Shown one piece after another: positions 1-11,638 of a stretch of 64,000 nucleotides of DNA (its first letter is position 1; each line of letters opens with the position of its first letter). The notes under the pieces were generated by a model. It had not been told where the DNA came from and made no database searches. It worked only from the letters and a program-made list of their open reading frames with translations. The position numbers were made by a program, and so were the translations under genes. Origin of the DNA: Mauremys mutica (lineage: Eukaryota > Chordata > Testudines > Geoemydidae); NCBI RefSeq assembly GCF_020497125.1, contig NC_059075.1, positions 67,599,321 through 67,663,320 of the forward strand, given 5' to 3'.

Positions 1-261
1 GTGTGTACACCACTCATCCACTGGTGTACACCTTCCCGAGTGCGGCAACACCACTTGAAGCCTGGCCTACCTAGATGGCCTCAGCTAGAACATTCACCCC
101 ATTCCAAGCACATCACATTAAACACATTCAGACCCAGTAGTTACCTTTCCTAGACCCAATATTAACACAATAAAAGAAGGATACGGCATTTCGGGGGCAG
201 GTAAGATGACAGTGGAGCATTTCAGGACTGAACTCTGAACACCAGTTTTGGATGGGATTCC
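1..261. other. No gene or repeat recognised
   Basis: Both strands were read. There is no convincing coding frame and no repeat family I can name. If the CpG island near 23 kb is the promoter of a leftward gene, this stretch would be intronic. Confidence 0.5.
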
Positions 262-443
262 TATTCATAGACTATCAGGGTTGGAAGGGACCTCAAGAGG
301 CCATCCAGTCCAACCCGCTGCTCAAAGCAGGACCAATCCCCAACTAAATCATCCCAGCCAGGGCTTTGTCAAGCCTGACCTTAAAAACCTCCAAGGAAGA
401 AGATTCCACCACCTCCCTAGGTAACCCATTCCAGTGCTATTAT
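262..443 (-). repeat. CR1 LINE 3' end fragment
   Basis: Read on the - strand, this ends with the CR1 tail: the motif GTCCCTTCCAACCCTGATAG followed by TCTATGAAT. On the + strand the 'vatccagtccaaccc...tgctcaaagcagg' type block and the 'ccaaggaagaagattccacc' block are the usual antisense hallmarks of amniote CR1 3' sequence. The copy is 5'-truncated and clearly diverged. It has no coding capacity. Confidence 0.85.
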
Positions 444-3400
444 CTAAAATGGTATAAATTTTATTATCTCAGTACTGCCAGTGTTTCTTTCCACCTACTC
501 TACACACTCCTCCCACTGAACATGGCTAGACTTTTTCCTTAGAGAAGAAGATTATGCTATGTAAGAGGACATACTACCCAAATCACATTAATACGTTTGG
601 ATTAAACTTTGGTTGGTTCTAACCAGGACTGGCACTCAAATCATTTAGATTTAAAAAAACAAACAAACAAACAAAAAACCACAAGGCGCGCACACACACA
701 CTCTGCAGGCTGTGCTTCTCCATTATGGCTGCAGGCCACCAGTCTCTCACTGTTCTATGATCCCACTAGCTGGTATTTTGAAAATAACTTCTCTTCCAAA
801 CAATCTAAATGTAGCAAAAAGAATGAAACTTGCAGCTTCCAAATACACCAACAGTGAATGCTGGATTAAAAATAAGAAGCTTCTGCCATGAACTGTCAAT
901 CAAATAAAATAAAAGTTTTCCACCCGCCTAGTTACCAATCTGGTTTGGAAGCCCCTCCTCACAATGGTATGTATCAGGTAAGTTATCAGTAAACATTCCT
1001 TTTCTTCTTTTTTCCCCTCCCCTTTTTTTCTTTTTTAAACACGTTATGCTTGTCCTGTTCCTGCTGGGTCTCAGTGCAACTCCTGCATTGCTCTAGTACA
1101 TATTTGTATAATGAGCAATCTCTGTGGTTTTTGACATAATTAAAGTCAATAATCAAACCATGAATATTCTACCTTAAAAAGCACCTGTTAAAGAAGAGTG
1201 GTCCCGCTGAAGTTAATAGGCATGAAGTGGTACAATAGCAACACGTCCCCCCCCGCCCTCCATGTACATACATTACCACTGAAATGCAGCCACCTTGAGA
1301 TAGGGGGAGGCAGCAATCAACTAGCACAGTAGCAGAGACAGAGGAAGATCTGGCCAAGGATACCATCCAAAGCCCTACATTTGCAGGAAGTGGCATGGGT
1401 TCCCCAGTGTCTGTACATAGCCACCAAGCACCTTGACAGATGTTGATTACAGGTGTGCATACCCAAGCTGCACATACAACATGCACTGGGCACAAGTCAT
1501 TGGTGTGGTGCATGCTCAAAAATAATCCCCGATTTACACACGTTAGGGTTGTAGATGTACAGCTCTAGCACATGCTTAAAAAACACCCTTGACCATTGGG
1601 TTTCCTAAAACCTGTATGAAATTCAGTTTATGTATCTCAGAAAGATGAAGGGCTGAGTCCTTCCTAACAGAGGGCACCTCCTCACTTTCTCTACATATTG
1701 CATCGTTTAAAAACACACAAAACAAAAGAAACAATTTATGGTCGCAGTCATTTATTTCCTGCATGATAGACTGCTAAATGATGCTGGAGCATGTACTTGG
1801 GCTCTTATGTGAATGCCTATCTAAAGCAGTCTATCATCATCATCTGTCTGCTCTACCTTACTAAGCTGGAACAGCAGCTCATGTGTTCATACCAGAATGA
1901 ACCAACAATTAGACTGGCAGGGTGAAGACAAAAAGAAGCGAATGCTTATGTGCAAAAACATCCCCACCACCTCAGAACATTCCTCCAGAATCTAAAGTGC
2001 TGCAGAGTTATGAAAAGAGATTAAATTCACCACACACAAAAAGCAGGGGGAAGGTGGAAGACTCCGATTATATATTAAGAAACCAAGTTTGCAGAGGCCA
2101 ATAGAGACAGTCACACAAAGGAGAACATCTTTGACTGGGAGCCTGGACCCAAGATCTACGATCCAGTTACTACACTCTCTCAAAAGGATGCTTCAGATCC
2201 ACATCCCAAGCAGCTCCTTCATCCAGTTTGACATGAATTTTAATATACACATTTAGGAATTCACGCCAATAACCTACAATACCAGAGCTGTTGTTGGCAA
2301 CAGCCCTCTGCAGACAGGACATGTGGAAAGAAACAAAGAAGAGCCATTCAACAAAGCGAAATAAATAAATAAAATACACACAATTACAGAAACATCTGCT
2401 AGTTTCACCAGGAATGCCATATGGTACATTCTGAGGATGACTTAATTCAAATTTAAAAGCAAAATAGGGCACTTCTCTAAAGATGAAAGGAAATGACAAT
2501 CCCCTTTCCTCTGATCCCAGCACTACCACCTCAAAATTAGTATCTGGCTTGATGAAGAACCGATGTTGCCAGCCCTCTAGCCAAGGCAGTAAAGCTAGGA
2601 GCCCTTTGCATGAGATGATGCCAGAGTATGGGGATCAGAATACTTATTTAGAAATTTGTATTATCTCTAACACGAGGTCTGGTTTACCCACAGCACTCTT
2701 AATGCTGCTGCACTGAACTAGTTTTGCTACTAGCCAATTACAGTGGAACTGTTCAGCACACACACAAAAAATTGGCACAAGCTGGATGGTTGCAACGCTA
2801 AGTCCTAAACGTATCCGTTCTCCAGTCAGTCTCCAATTCCTAAAACAGCAATACACAGAATTGAAGCAGTGCAGCAAGTCTAGAAATGAGTTAAGATACA
2901 AACTTGATAAAAGAAGCCAACAGCACAGTATCAAATTCCCAAACACTGACACATCCCTGAGAGAGAGCTTGAATTTGATACGGGCTTGAAGCAGGCATAA
3001 AAAAAGTTACTGGATGATCCCTTCTGGTCTTAAAATTTTCTTTTTCTGTGAGTGTATGTCAGTGAATCCAGTTTGCTCAGGGAAGAGTCTCCAACAGTTA
3101 GTGATGGTCTCCTCATACTTATGAAGGCTTCTAAAAACTATCAAGATGAACATGCAAATCCATTCACTTTTCATAACAATCCCCCCGGCATTTCTTGCCA
3201 TATTTGTCAATTCTTCATTTCTTCCCAGCTTAAATTCCTACTTGCTCTGTGAAACGGAAGTGCTCAAGTTGTGAATTTGGTTTTCCAAGACAGGAGGGTG
3301 ATGGTGAAAAGGATTAGTAGGATTTCACAGCAGCACAAGCTGGGAGAGGGAATTCCTATTCCGAACAACTATGGTGTCTGAAGTGACAGAGTAAGTAAAA

Positions 3401-4201
3401 CAGAAGAGGCCTGGCCAAGTGAACCTTTGTTAGCATTGTTCCCCCCCCCCCAACCCCCCCGCACACACAATGCCTCTCACATACCCCAATATAAGAGCCC
3501 CTGTTTAAGCAGCTGCAGTCAAAATCCAAAACATTCTCTCTTCCCATTAAAGTTTACACTATCAAGTATTGGTTCAAGACAGATTTGTACACAGGATGAA
3601 CTTCTAGCCCTGTATTAATTTCATACTTGCAGAAGAGAGATCAGGCAAGAAGCCCAAATGCTTCAAAGTCCAAGGATCAACCCTCCCGCTGTTCCCATAC
3701 CAAGAGTAACCAATGAACTATTTTAGCAATGCCAGGCATTTGCTTACAGAAGGGTACAATCAACAAGGACTCTTGGGTACTGAGTGCAGCTTTAATCTGG
3801 ACCACCTTCCTCTGTGCTGCCCAGATGTTTGGTTTTGTGATGCTGCCAAGGTTGTTCCTGCTTGTGTGTGCACAGCAAGAAGTGAGAAGGGTTGCCCCAC
3901 AGAAGAAAGACAGCAATTGTGCAGGATTAGGGGCATCACAGCCAGACACCATTTGGGATGAGGGACCAAAACAAATGTGCACAAAAAATGTGACATCAGA
4001 ACTTCATCACAAAAGTATTTATTGAGGAAGGGGGTGTCAATATTCTCATTTTGAAATCACAGGGTCTTCATCTTTGCCCTTTAAAGAAACCAGCTTTTGG
4101 TGACAAACCACATTTATGAAAAATAAGTTTTTTTTTCAGATTTTGGGGGTGGGGTGTGCTCTGTTTCACACCAATGCAAGCTTGGTTAGAGGAGACATAT
4201 G

Positions 4202-4241
<40 letters not shown>

Positions 4242-4305
4242 AAATTGGCCACCCCTCATAGAAATACAATTGAGGTTGCAGTAGCCCAATGGAAACTGAA
4301 AATTG
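444..4305. other. Gene-free stretch, mostly unclassified
   Basis: Only short chance reading frames are present (none over about 120 codons), and none has recognisable protein character. Simple sequence includes a C-run near 3440-3450, short CA tracts near 690-700 and an AG microsatellite near 4208-4238. The region may be intron of a leftward gene whose CpG-island promoter lies near 23 kb. I see no splice-bounded exon resembling a sushi-domain protein. Confidence 0.45.
4208..4238. repeat. (AG)n microsatellite
   Basis: About 15 uninterrupted AG dinucleotides are followed by a short A-run. It lies about 75 bp before the left end of the hAT-like element. Confidence 0.95.
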
Positions 4306-4507
4306 GTCCAGAGCATAGGCGGCAGGTTTGTATAATTTTTGGTGGGGCCCAAAATGGTGGTGCCCCCCCGCTCCCGCCCTGTAAGCCGATATAAAATGAA
4401 GCTACAACGCGTCAGTGCCACAAGATTACAAGGGTCAATTAAAAGTGGAAAGTCAGAAGCAGCACTTGCCTACTTCAATATACAGTATTATATTTTGTTG
4501 CACCTGT

Positions 4508-5190
4508 TGTGATGAAGTGGGAATGTTCTTAATATTTTCTCTGAATACTGTGTGGGTGCCTCAGTTTCCCCTGCAAGATGCCAACTGAAGGTGTTGGGGA
4601 CAAAGAGATCAGGTGGCCTCCTTGTCCGGAAGAGACACAGAGGCCAGAGGAGGGAGTGTCAGTTTGGAGCTGGCTGGGGAAATGGGGAGAGACCCAGAAC
4701 CCACCCCCCAAGATGGACCTGACAGAGGGGTTCTGTTTTCTGTACCAACAAGCTCTGTTTAAACTGTGTTCCCGTCATCTAATAAACCTTCTGTTTTACT
4801 GTCTGGCTGAGAGTCACATCTGACTGCAGAGTTGGGGTGCAGGGCCCTCTGGTTGCCCCAGGACCAGCCTGGGCAGACTCGTTGTGGAAAGTGCATGGTG
4901 TGGAAGGGCAAGCTGAATGCTCTGAGGTCAGACCCAGGAAGGTGTAAGCTTCTTGCCCTGGAGACAGTATGCTCCAAGAGAGGAGGCTCCCCCAGAGTCC
5001 TGACTGGCTTTGTATGGAGTTGTTCCAAAGCATCACAGCATCCCCTTCCACACCGTGCACTTCCCAGAAGTCCGCACAGGCACTGACACTGCCTCCTCCG
5101 GCCTTTGTCTCTTTTCCAGGCATTAGGAGGCCACCCGATCTCTCTGTTCTCCAACACCTTCAGTTGGCACCTTGCAGGGGAAACTGATTT
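4508..5190. repeat. LTR-like fold-back (inverted repeat)
   Basis: The left part begins TGTGATGAAGTGGGAATG, which looks like an LTR start, and carries an AATAAA-type signal near 4780. An arm at about 4562-4662 (CAGTTTCCCCTGCAAG...) reappears inverted at about 5083-5186. A second, shorter pair (AGTGCATGGTGTGGAAGGG near 4885, inverted near 5045) lies inside. The two half-copies face each other and the right one lacks the first ~50 bp. It could be two opposed copies of one LTR family or one fold-back element. The long reading frames here (up to about 157 codons) overlap each other in several frames and are not genes. Confidence 0.6.
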
Positions 5191-5241
5191 GGGAGAAATG
5201 AAGTAAAAGCTGCCCAAACCGAGCTTGAGCACTCCTGAATT

Positions 5242-5750
5242 TTGAGGTGTTCAAATCTGGAAGGCAGGTGCTGGGGGTGGGAGAGGGCTGTGGGCTCCAT
5301 GGGGGAGCATGGCAGCAACTGTCTGGAGCTGCACGGAGCCAGACACGCTGGTCTGAGTGGCACAGTAAGCGGTTTGGGGGTTGGAGAAGGGGTAGGAGGT
5401 TCCGGGGGGCAGTCAAGGGACAAGGAGCAGGGGGGGTTGGATGGGGCAGAGGTTCGAAGGGGCAGTCAGGGGACAGGCAGCAATTGGATAGGCATGGGAG
5501 TCTAGGAGGTTTATCAGGGGACAGGTAGGGGGTGCGGTCCTGGGGGGGAAGTTGGGTGGGGTCTCAGGAGGGGGCAGTTGGGGACAAGGAGAAGGGAGGC
5601 TTAGATAGGGGCTGAGGTCCCAAGGGGCACTTAGGGGCAGGGGTCTCGGGAGGGGGTAATCGGGGAACAAGGACCAGTGGTGCTTAGATAGGGGGTGGAG
5701 GTCCTGGGGGGCAGTTGGGGCAGGGGTCTGGGGAGGGGGCAATCAGCGGC
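5242..5750 (+). repeat. Degenerate G-rich minisatellite
   Basis: The + strand is extremely purine-rich with many runs of 3-7 G and repeated phrases such as 'ggggcagtcaggggacagg' and 'ttagatagggg'. Copies are too diverged to define one unit by eye. The many G-runs could support G-quadruplexes. Reading frames are compositional artefacts. Confidence 0.75.
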
Positions 5751-6490
5751 CAGGGGCTGAGATTTAAAGGGCTCTGGGCTGCCTGCAACCGGGGCGGGAG
5801 CCCAGAGCCTTTTAAATCCCAGCCGCGGCCGGGAATCAGAAGGCTCTGGGCTGCCCGCTGCGGCGGGGAGCCCAGAGCCCTTTAAATCTCAGCCGCTGCT
5901 GGGATTTAAAGGGCTCTGGGCTGCCTGCAACCGCGGGCAGCCCAGAGCCCTCTGATTCCCGGCCGCGGCTGGGATTTAAAAGGCTCTGAGCTCCCCGCCT
6001 CAGCGGGCAGCCCAGAGCCCTCTGATTCCCGGCCGCGGCTGGGATTTAAAGGGCTCTGGGCTCCCCGCGGTTGCAGGCAGCCCAGAGCCCTCTGATTCCC
6101 GGCCGCGGCTGGGATTTAAAAGGCTCTGAGCTCCCCGCCGCAGCGGGCAGCCCAGAGCCCTCTGATTCCCGGCCGCGGCTGGGATTTAAAAGGCTCTGAG
6201 CTCCCCGCCGCAGCGGGCAGCCCAGGGCCCTCTGACTCCCGGCCGCGGCTGGGATTTAAAAGGCTCTGAGCTCCCCGCCGCAGCGGGCGGGCCAGGGCCC
6301 TCTGATTCCCGGCCGCGGCTGGGATTTAAAAGGCTCTGAGCTCCCCGCCGCAGCGGGCAGCCCAGAGCCCTCTGATTCCCGGCCGCGGCTGGGATTTAAA
6401 AGGCTCTGAGCTCCCCGCGGTTGCAGGCAGTCCAGAGCCCTCTGACTCCCGGCCGCAGCTGGGATTTAAAGGGCTCTGGGCTGCCGGCAG
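5745..6490 (+). repeat. 70-bp GC-rich hairpin satellite array
   Basis: The motif GGGATTTAAA recurs at exactly 70-bp spacing (5971, 6041, 6111, 6181, 6251, 6321, 6391, 6461). Each unit holds two near-complementary halves, GGGCTCTGGGCTGCC and GGCAGCCCAGAGCCC, around a CCGCCGCAGCGG-type centre, so every unit can fold into a hairpin. Units 5' of 5970 are more diverged and partly inverted. Adjacent units differ by few substitutions, which suggests recent homogenisation. The array lies inside the 4314-6598 element. Confidence 0.9.
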
Positions 6491-6606
6491 CGCAGAGCAG
6501 GGGAGAAACCTAGCTCCAAATGTTGCTGGAGCAGAGCCCCTGTCTGTGAATATTCCTGGGGCTAAAGCCCCAGGAGCCCATATAAGTTGGCACCCATGGT
6601 CCAGAG

Positions 6607-7194
6607 GTCCCCACCTGAAGTCTTTTTGCCTGCTCTCACTCTGGGTTCACCTGCTCAGCTGTATGTTAGCTTTAAACAGGAGCTTCCATGACAGAAAGGA
6701 AAATTACCAGTGCTCTGGAAAATAAATCTTACAGGGAATTCAGCTCTCTCACATACAAGCAGATTCTTTATTACTGGTGAAGGCATCAAAGGTAGAATGT
6801 AGCTGTGTTTTCAGATCCCAAGGAGATGAGTTTGTGGTACTGACACAGTTAGAAAGGTCACCGCTCGACTTTAACAGAGAACATTTGAGCTAGAAGACAC
6901 TGAGTAAGACTAAACATGGAACTCCACAATATAAATTCCTACAGTCACTTCTCCGCTTGTAATCATATTTTAACCTGCATATGGCTCACATTGACACAGA
7001 GCCTCATGACTCCCCTCTTGAGAGCAGGGTGCTGTTAGGGAAATAAATGGGAAGCCTGCACTTCACAGCATGGGATCTGGGGCAACCAATCCACTTAATC
7101 TTGCCTGAATTCACAAATGCCCTTCACACATTCTTTGGGCCACAATTTACACTTTTCCCCTCACATCCAGACAGTTACGCACTGAATTCTTGTC
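6607..7194. other. Gene-free stretch, unclassified
   Basis: No repeat family or coding exon recognised. A 62-codon frame at 7047-7235 has no supporting features. Confidence 0.45.
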
Positions 7195-7480
7195 AGGCCT
7201 CAACCAAAATAGGGTCAAGACAGGTCTGTACTTAGATGGGAGACCTTTATCGGTACGTCTACACTGCCACATAAGCCTGTGCTTGAATCCGCCTAACCCC
7301 CATTCTGTCTACAATGCAATTGCGCTAAGTCAGGGATCGGTCCCAGGACCCTGCAGGGCTGGAGGATCCAAACTTGAGTCAAGTTGGGGCTCAGGGTCTG
7401 AGCCCTATTGTTTTAAGTAGTGAGTGCCTGTAAAGTGATCTGAAATCCTTAGATGGCAGCTACTATACAAGTATTTACAC
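7195..7480 (+). repeat. 5S-rRNA-headed SINE (AmnSINE/SINE3 type), interrupted by a MITE fragment
   Basis: The block GGTCTGTACTTAGATGGGAG (about 7222-7241) closely matches the internal-promoter half of 5S rRNA, as in 5S-derived amniote SINEs. A matching old SINE tail (GATCTGAAATCCTTAGATGG near 7438) lies downstream. Between them about 150 bp starting TACGTCTACACTGCC looks like the end of a terminal-inverted-repeat MITE. Assignment is by memory of the families and both pieces are diverged. Confidence 0.45.
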
Positions 7481-8884
7481 ACTCCTGCTAATGTCCAATT
7501 ATGTTCCATATGAGAGGAAACCATTCTGTTCTGCACAGTCAAACATTTGAGAGGATGTGACTAGTTCTCTGATTTTTGGACAATGGATCCTGCATTGGGC
7601 TTTCATGAAAGCAAAGATAACTTCAAATCCAGGGATGAATCTATTTCACATCTTTGTTCTTTGACTTGAATACCAGAGAATCCACACCTAACAAGATACC
7701 CTTTTATCCTATAATTTCTGTTTCAGGGAAACCATCATTGCACACTTGTATTTTAGGTAAAGCAGACCGGACTGTATTTCATCTGGTATAGCAAATTCTG
7801 TACCTGTACAGCCTGGAACACCCTTGACAGTTAAATGGTTCATTCCAGAGGCCTTCACTGGGTGAACAGAATTTGTAATTAATTAAAAGGTAGGGAGCAG
7901 TCTCTCTCCTCTCCCTAATGTATTCCTAGAGTCTCCTTCACAAGCAGCACTGCATTACGATTTTTAAAGCTGAGAAGCAGCACTGCATTCCTGTTGTGGC
8001 ATTTGTTCTGGATTGATATTTAAACAACTGAGAAGTTCTACGTCTAGTTATAGCTCTGCTAGTCTATGCAAAAAACACCTACATATATTACATAAACTTT
8101 TATTACCACTTTGAGGCTCACGTTCCCTTCCAACAGACTCAAAAGCAAATAAAAACACTTGGTAAACTTAATTCCTGACTGGCTGATTACTCTTCAGTGC
8201 TTGAAAGTAAGTTCCCAATTAGGCCTATCTTTCAGAGCATGAATTTTATAGCCACAAAATGGTTTATTATAGGATTATCCACAAGATTTCCAATGCCATT
8301 TCATACCCAGGAGAGCCAGTCTAGACCGCTGCCCAAATTCTGGCCACATTCCACAACTAAAAACTCTTTTGCTTCTCAGTTGTTCGGCTGTTAGTTTAGG
8401 CCTACACCCAACAAGGCCATGAGCAAATACAAACTAGCAGACTTTACAATAAGGTTTTTTTACTCTAAAAATTGAAACATTAAAAATCTCATCACTATTC
8501 AGACTCTTGAAAAGTCACAGCCGCAAAATAAAAATGGGGGGGGGGGGGAAGAGGACATATCCATTTCCTTGCAATTTACCTTTAATCTATAGTTCACCCG
8601 TTCAAATCTTACTCAAGATTTTTAGTAGACTGAAAATTGTTACCATCTGATGTGTTTCACACAGGCCATGCCTTTATAGAGTTAATTTTTTATGGCTTCC
8701 ACCACCTTACAAAATTTAAACAAATTACCATTAGGCAAATTAAACAAATCTCACCAGTTAACTAAGCCTCCCAAAATCTCTAGTCCCTCAACTTGCTGAT
8801 AAATCTCTTCTACAAAAGATGCCACAGTAAATAAGATACCCTGACACACACTGAACACAGCAAGACATAGGCCCTGATTAGAGT
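7481..8884. other. Gene-free stretch, unclassified
   Basis: No recognisable exon or family. A poly-G run of about 14 lies at 8536-8549. Remaining sequence is AT-rich and unstructured to my reading. Confidence 0.4.
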
Positions 8885-9090
8885 TTCAAGGGCCAGGTTC
8901 CCCCGCTCCCCCCAGTATCCAGCACTATGTCGGCAGAAGAGCTTCTCCCACCAACATAGCTACCACATGTCCTGGAGGTGGAGGTATTAAGTTGATGAGA
9001 GAGCTCTCTCCTGTCGGTTTAGAGCATCTTCACCAGAAGCGCTACCGCGGCACAGCTGCATCAGTGCATGTCTGTAGTGTAGACCTGCCC
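8885..9090. mobile_element. MITE-like fragment ending in TGTAGACCTGCCC
   Basis: The right edge AGTGTAGACCTGCCC carries the AGTGTAGAC terminal motif shared by several MITEs in this window (for example at 27781-27998). The left edge was not resolved and no target duplication was found. Confidence 0.4.
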
Positions 9091-10099
9091 AAAGGAAAAG
9101 ATTTCCAGACAGGTGATCTCAGTCCAGCTTTCCATTACTGCTGACAGCTCCACCATTCTGTGTCATGGAGGTCCATACAAACCGTGGGTCACTTTTGTCC
9201 CCACCCTCTGCCCAACCCCACACATCCAGGAGGTGTCTGGATCTTGCTAACAGAAATGGCTGGTGTTTTAAAAAACCTGCAAAGTTTCCATTAAAAGCTT
9301 TTGCACAAGTGAATCTCACCCCCGCTGCCCCAGTGCAGGAAAAGTTGCTATTTTCTGACCAGCACTACTTGTACTTTTCTTTCTTCACACGTTTCTAAAA
9401 TATAAACTTTACTTTCTGCACACACTGCTGAAGTTCTCTCGCAGGCCTTTGTCATCTCCTGATTCAATTATTGCAAGCTCCTTTTCTCTGGCCTTCCCCG
9501 CACCTTCCTCCTCAGCCCAGCAAAAGGCAGCTTCTAAGATCAGCTTTTTGCCTGTTCTGTCACCCACCCCCTCTTCAAATCCCTACACCAGTGACCCCCT
9601 TGTCACCGCATCAAATTGAAGTTTGTCAACCCTCACAGCCCTTTACTTATCTGCTCCTCTTACCCATTCTACCAATGATGCTGCCAGTCCTCTAACTGCT
9701 TCTCCCTCAACAATTTTTGCCCCTTCCACCACAGCCCCCCATATACATGGAACGCCCTCCCTAAACTGATCTGTAAAGCAACTCCCATCTCTCAGATACC
9801 GCCTCAAAATCCACTCCTGCCATGACAGCTACTTAGTAACAATGATCTCAGGAGGACGGGAGTGTGGATAGTTCGTATGTACACAAAGATTTTAAAAAAG
9901 TATATTCTCTCTCTTTCCCCACTCTTAGCTTTCATATTACCGGCCTATCATTGGAAACTTGCCATTTCCTGTGGACAGTATTTATCACATTGTGGGCGTT
10001 CCCATAACAACCAACAACAAAGCACCATGAAAACTGAACTACCCTCTCAACCCTGAAGACTATCTTTCCAAATCAGGCGGAAGCACATTGGTGGAGCGT
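9091..10099. other. Gene-free stretch with a possible old LINE fragment
   Basis: Pyrimidine-rich sequence at about 9440-9840 resembles decayed antisense LINE reverse-transcriptase tails common in amniotes (a 'ctcctgattcaattattgcaa' block followed by 'ctggccttccccgcacc'). I could not recover a coherent protein. Nothing else recognised. Confidence 0.3.
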
Positions 10100-10340
10100 G
10101 TGTACACACGCGTGAGTACAGATGAATTACAATACTGGATCAAACCAGAAATCCATCTAGTCCAGTATTCTCCAACCATCACTAGATGCGCCATAGGAAA
10201 GTGCAAGGAACGCCGCAGGAAGCAATTATGAAATAAGCACAGCACGGAATGATGCTTACATTTGTGGTGCCCACACACCACATTTTTTGAAGACCAACGG
10301 ATGACCTCACTCTCCAAAGCTGTCAATCTCATCTTTCACT
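10100..10340 (-). repeat. Old CR1-like 3' UTR fragment
   Basis: The phrase ACTGGATCAAACCAGAAATC followed by CATCTAGTCCAGTATTCTCC is the usual antisense form of a CR1 3' UTR family. A related copy lies at about 31820-32120. It is diverged and 5'-truncated. Confidence 0.5.
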
Positions 10341-11636
10341 AACACTATAAAATTAACATTCAAAATCATTTTTATCAGTATCAGATTCCTCTGGAAGTTG
10401 GAACAGTTGCAAATTTCCAACACATCTGTAAGACTGGATATCAGCATCTCTTCTATTTAGGACAGATCTGTCTTTTCCAAAGATATCACAGCACCAGCTC
10501 TCCATGAACTGGAAACTAAGGGTCAAATTCTGATCTCAGTCACAGATGTAAATCTAGAGTAACTCCATTGAAATCAATGGGTCTTCCTACAGAATGTGGG
10601 GTGGGGGAGGGGGCCACAGCCACATGGGAGGTTCAGTGAATTTAGTGCTATGTAAGCATCACAGAACAGGTACAGCAGGCAATGCAGGCTTCCCCACACA
10701 CCTGCCTCAAACTTCACCTGAAGGAACAGGTCAGTCTGCATAACTCATTCAACCCTTGGACTTCTTACTCACACTCCAAGATGGACAAATACATACCGGT
10801 TTTGACAGATCAGTGAAGTGAACGACTGTCTAGTTGCCACTACAGTCCAACTTCCCACCTCCTCACAAACACATTTTGTAAAAGGTCACCAAGAACAATA
10901 CCTTTGCCACTATCAATGTGTGCTGGATTCTAACCTACACTATATCCCATTACCCGTTGCCTAGACCCATCCCCTCCCCAGAACAGCAAGCGTATGTTGT
11001 GACAGAGAAAGAGAGCACACGCACATGTGTTATAGGTAAATCTAGTTGGTTCTTACAGCTAAAAAGGGAAAGTCGCAGCACATGAGGAACTGTCAGGCTC
11101 ACAGTTTCAGTTAATGAAAGAAGTAGTCCTGGCACACAATACTGTCATTCACATAAAGTTGCTTGCGATGGGAAAACGTAAGCCAAATCCTTTTACAATA
11201 AAAGTTGTTCAGAACCATTGAATAATTTATCTAATAGCTTAAAATCATTAAAATGACACTGGTTCCATTACACTGGGTATATACATCTACTGTATCATGG
11301 CCATTGCAAACAAACAGGGATTGATTGCACAACCTACACCCCTTCCTCAACAAGTTCATCTGCAGAAGTGATAAAAACAGATAAAAACAAGGCAAAGCCA
11401 TTAAGAGAAGATGGAGAGGAAAAGAATCGGCTCATTTCAGTCTATACTGGAATGCCGTGTATTAAACACGTCTTCAGTCTTCTCCCCTCCTTCCCAGCCA
11501 GGAACGTAGTTTACAGGTAGGGCCCTTTGTTTTCAGTTTTAATTTTATTTAATTTTTCCCTAGATTTTTTTCCATCTAGATATTTGCCTAGTTTTATAAC
11601 AACAAAAACAGGTGAAAAATCAGTGCAAAAAACGAT
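10341..11636. other. Gene-free stretch, unclassified
   Basis: No exon-like frame or nameable repeat. Presumed intronic or intergenic. Confidence 0.4.
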
Positions 11637-11638
11637 TA

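Larger units (their letters stand above)
4314..6598. mobile_element. hAT-like composite element, 2.3 kb, 8-bp target duplication
   Basis: The same 8-mer GTCCAGAG lies immediately outside both ends (4306-4313 and 6599-6606). The ends are imperfect inverted repeats: the left starts CATAGGCGGCAGGTTTGTAT, and the right end read on the - strand starts CATGGGTGCCAACTTATATG. An 8-bp duplication is the hAT-superfamily signature. No transposase frame is present, so the element is non-autonomous. The interior is made of other repeats: an LTR-like fold-back (4508-5190), a G-rich minisatellite (5242-5750) and a 70-bp satellite array (5745-6490). The right end also has a short hairpin built from GGGGCTAAAGCCCC. 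Class assignment is inference from the duplication length; the boundaries are seen directly. Confidence 0.7.

Noticed and set aside
4759..5232. 157-codon - strand frame
   Set aside because: Lies in the LTR-like fold-back, overlapped by frames in other phases, and shows no retroviral protein features.
7222..7245. 5S rRNA gene
   Set aside because: Only the internal-promoter-like half is present and it is joined to SINE-like tail sequence; SINE head, not a gene.
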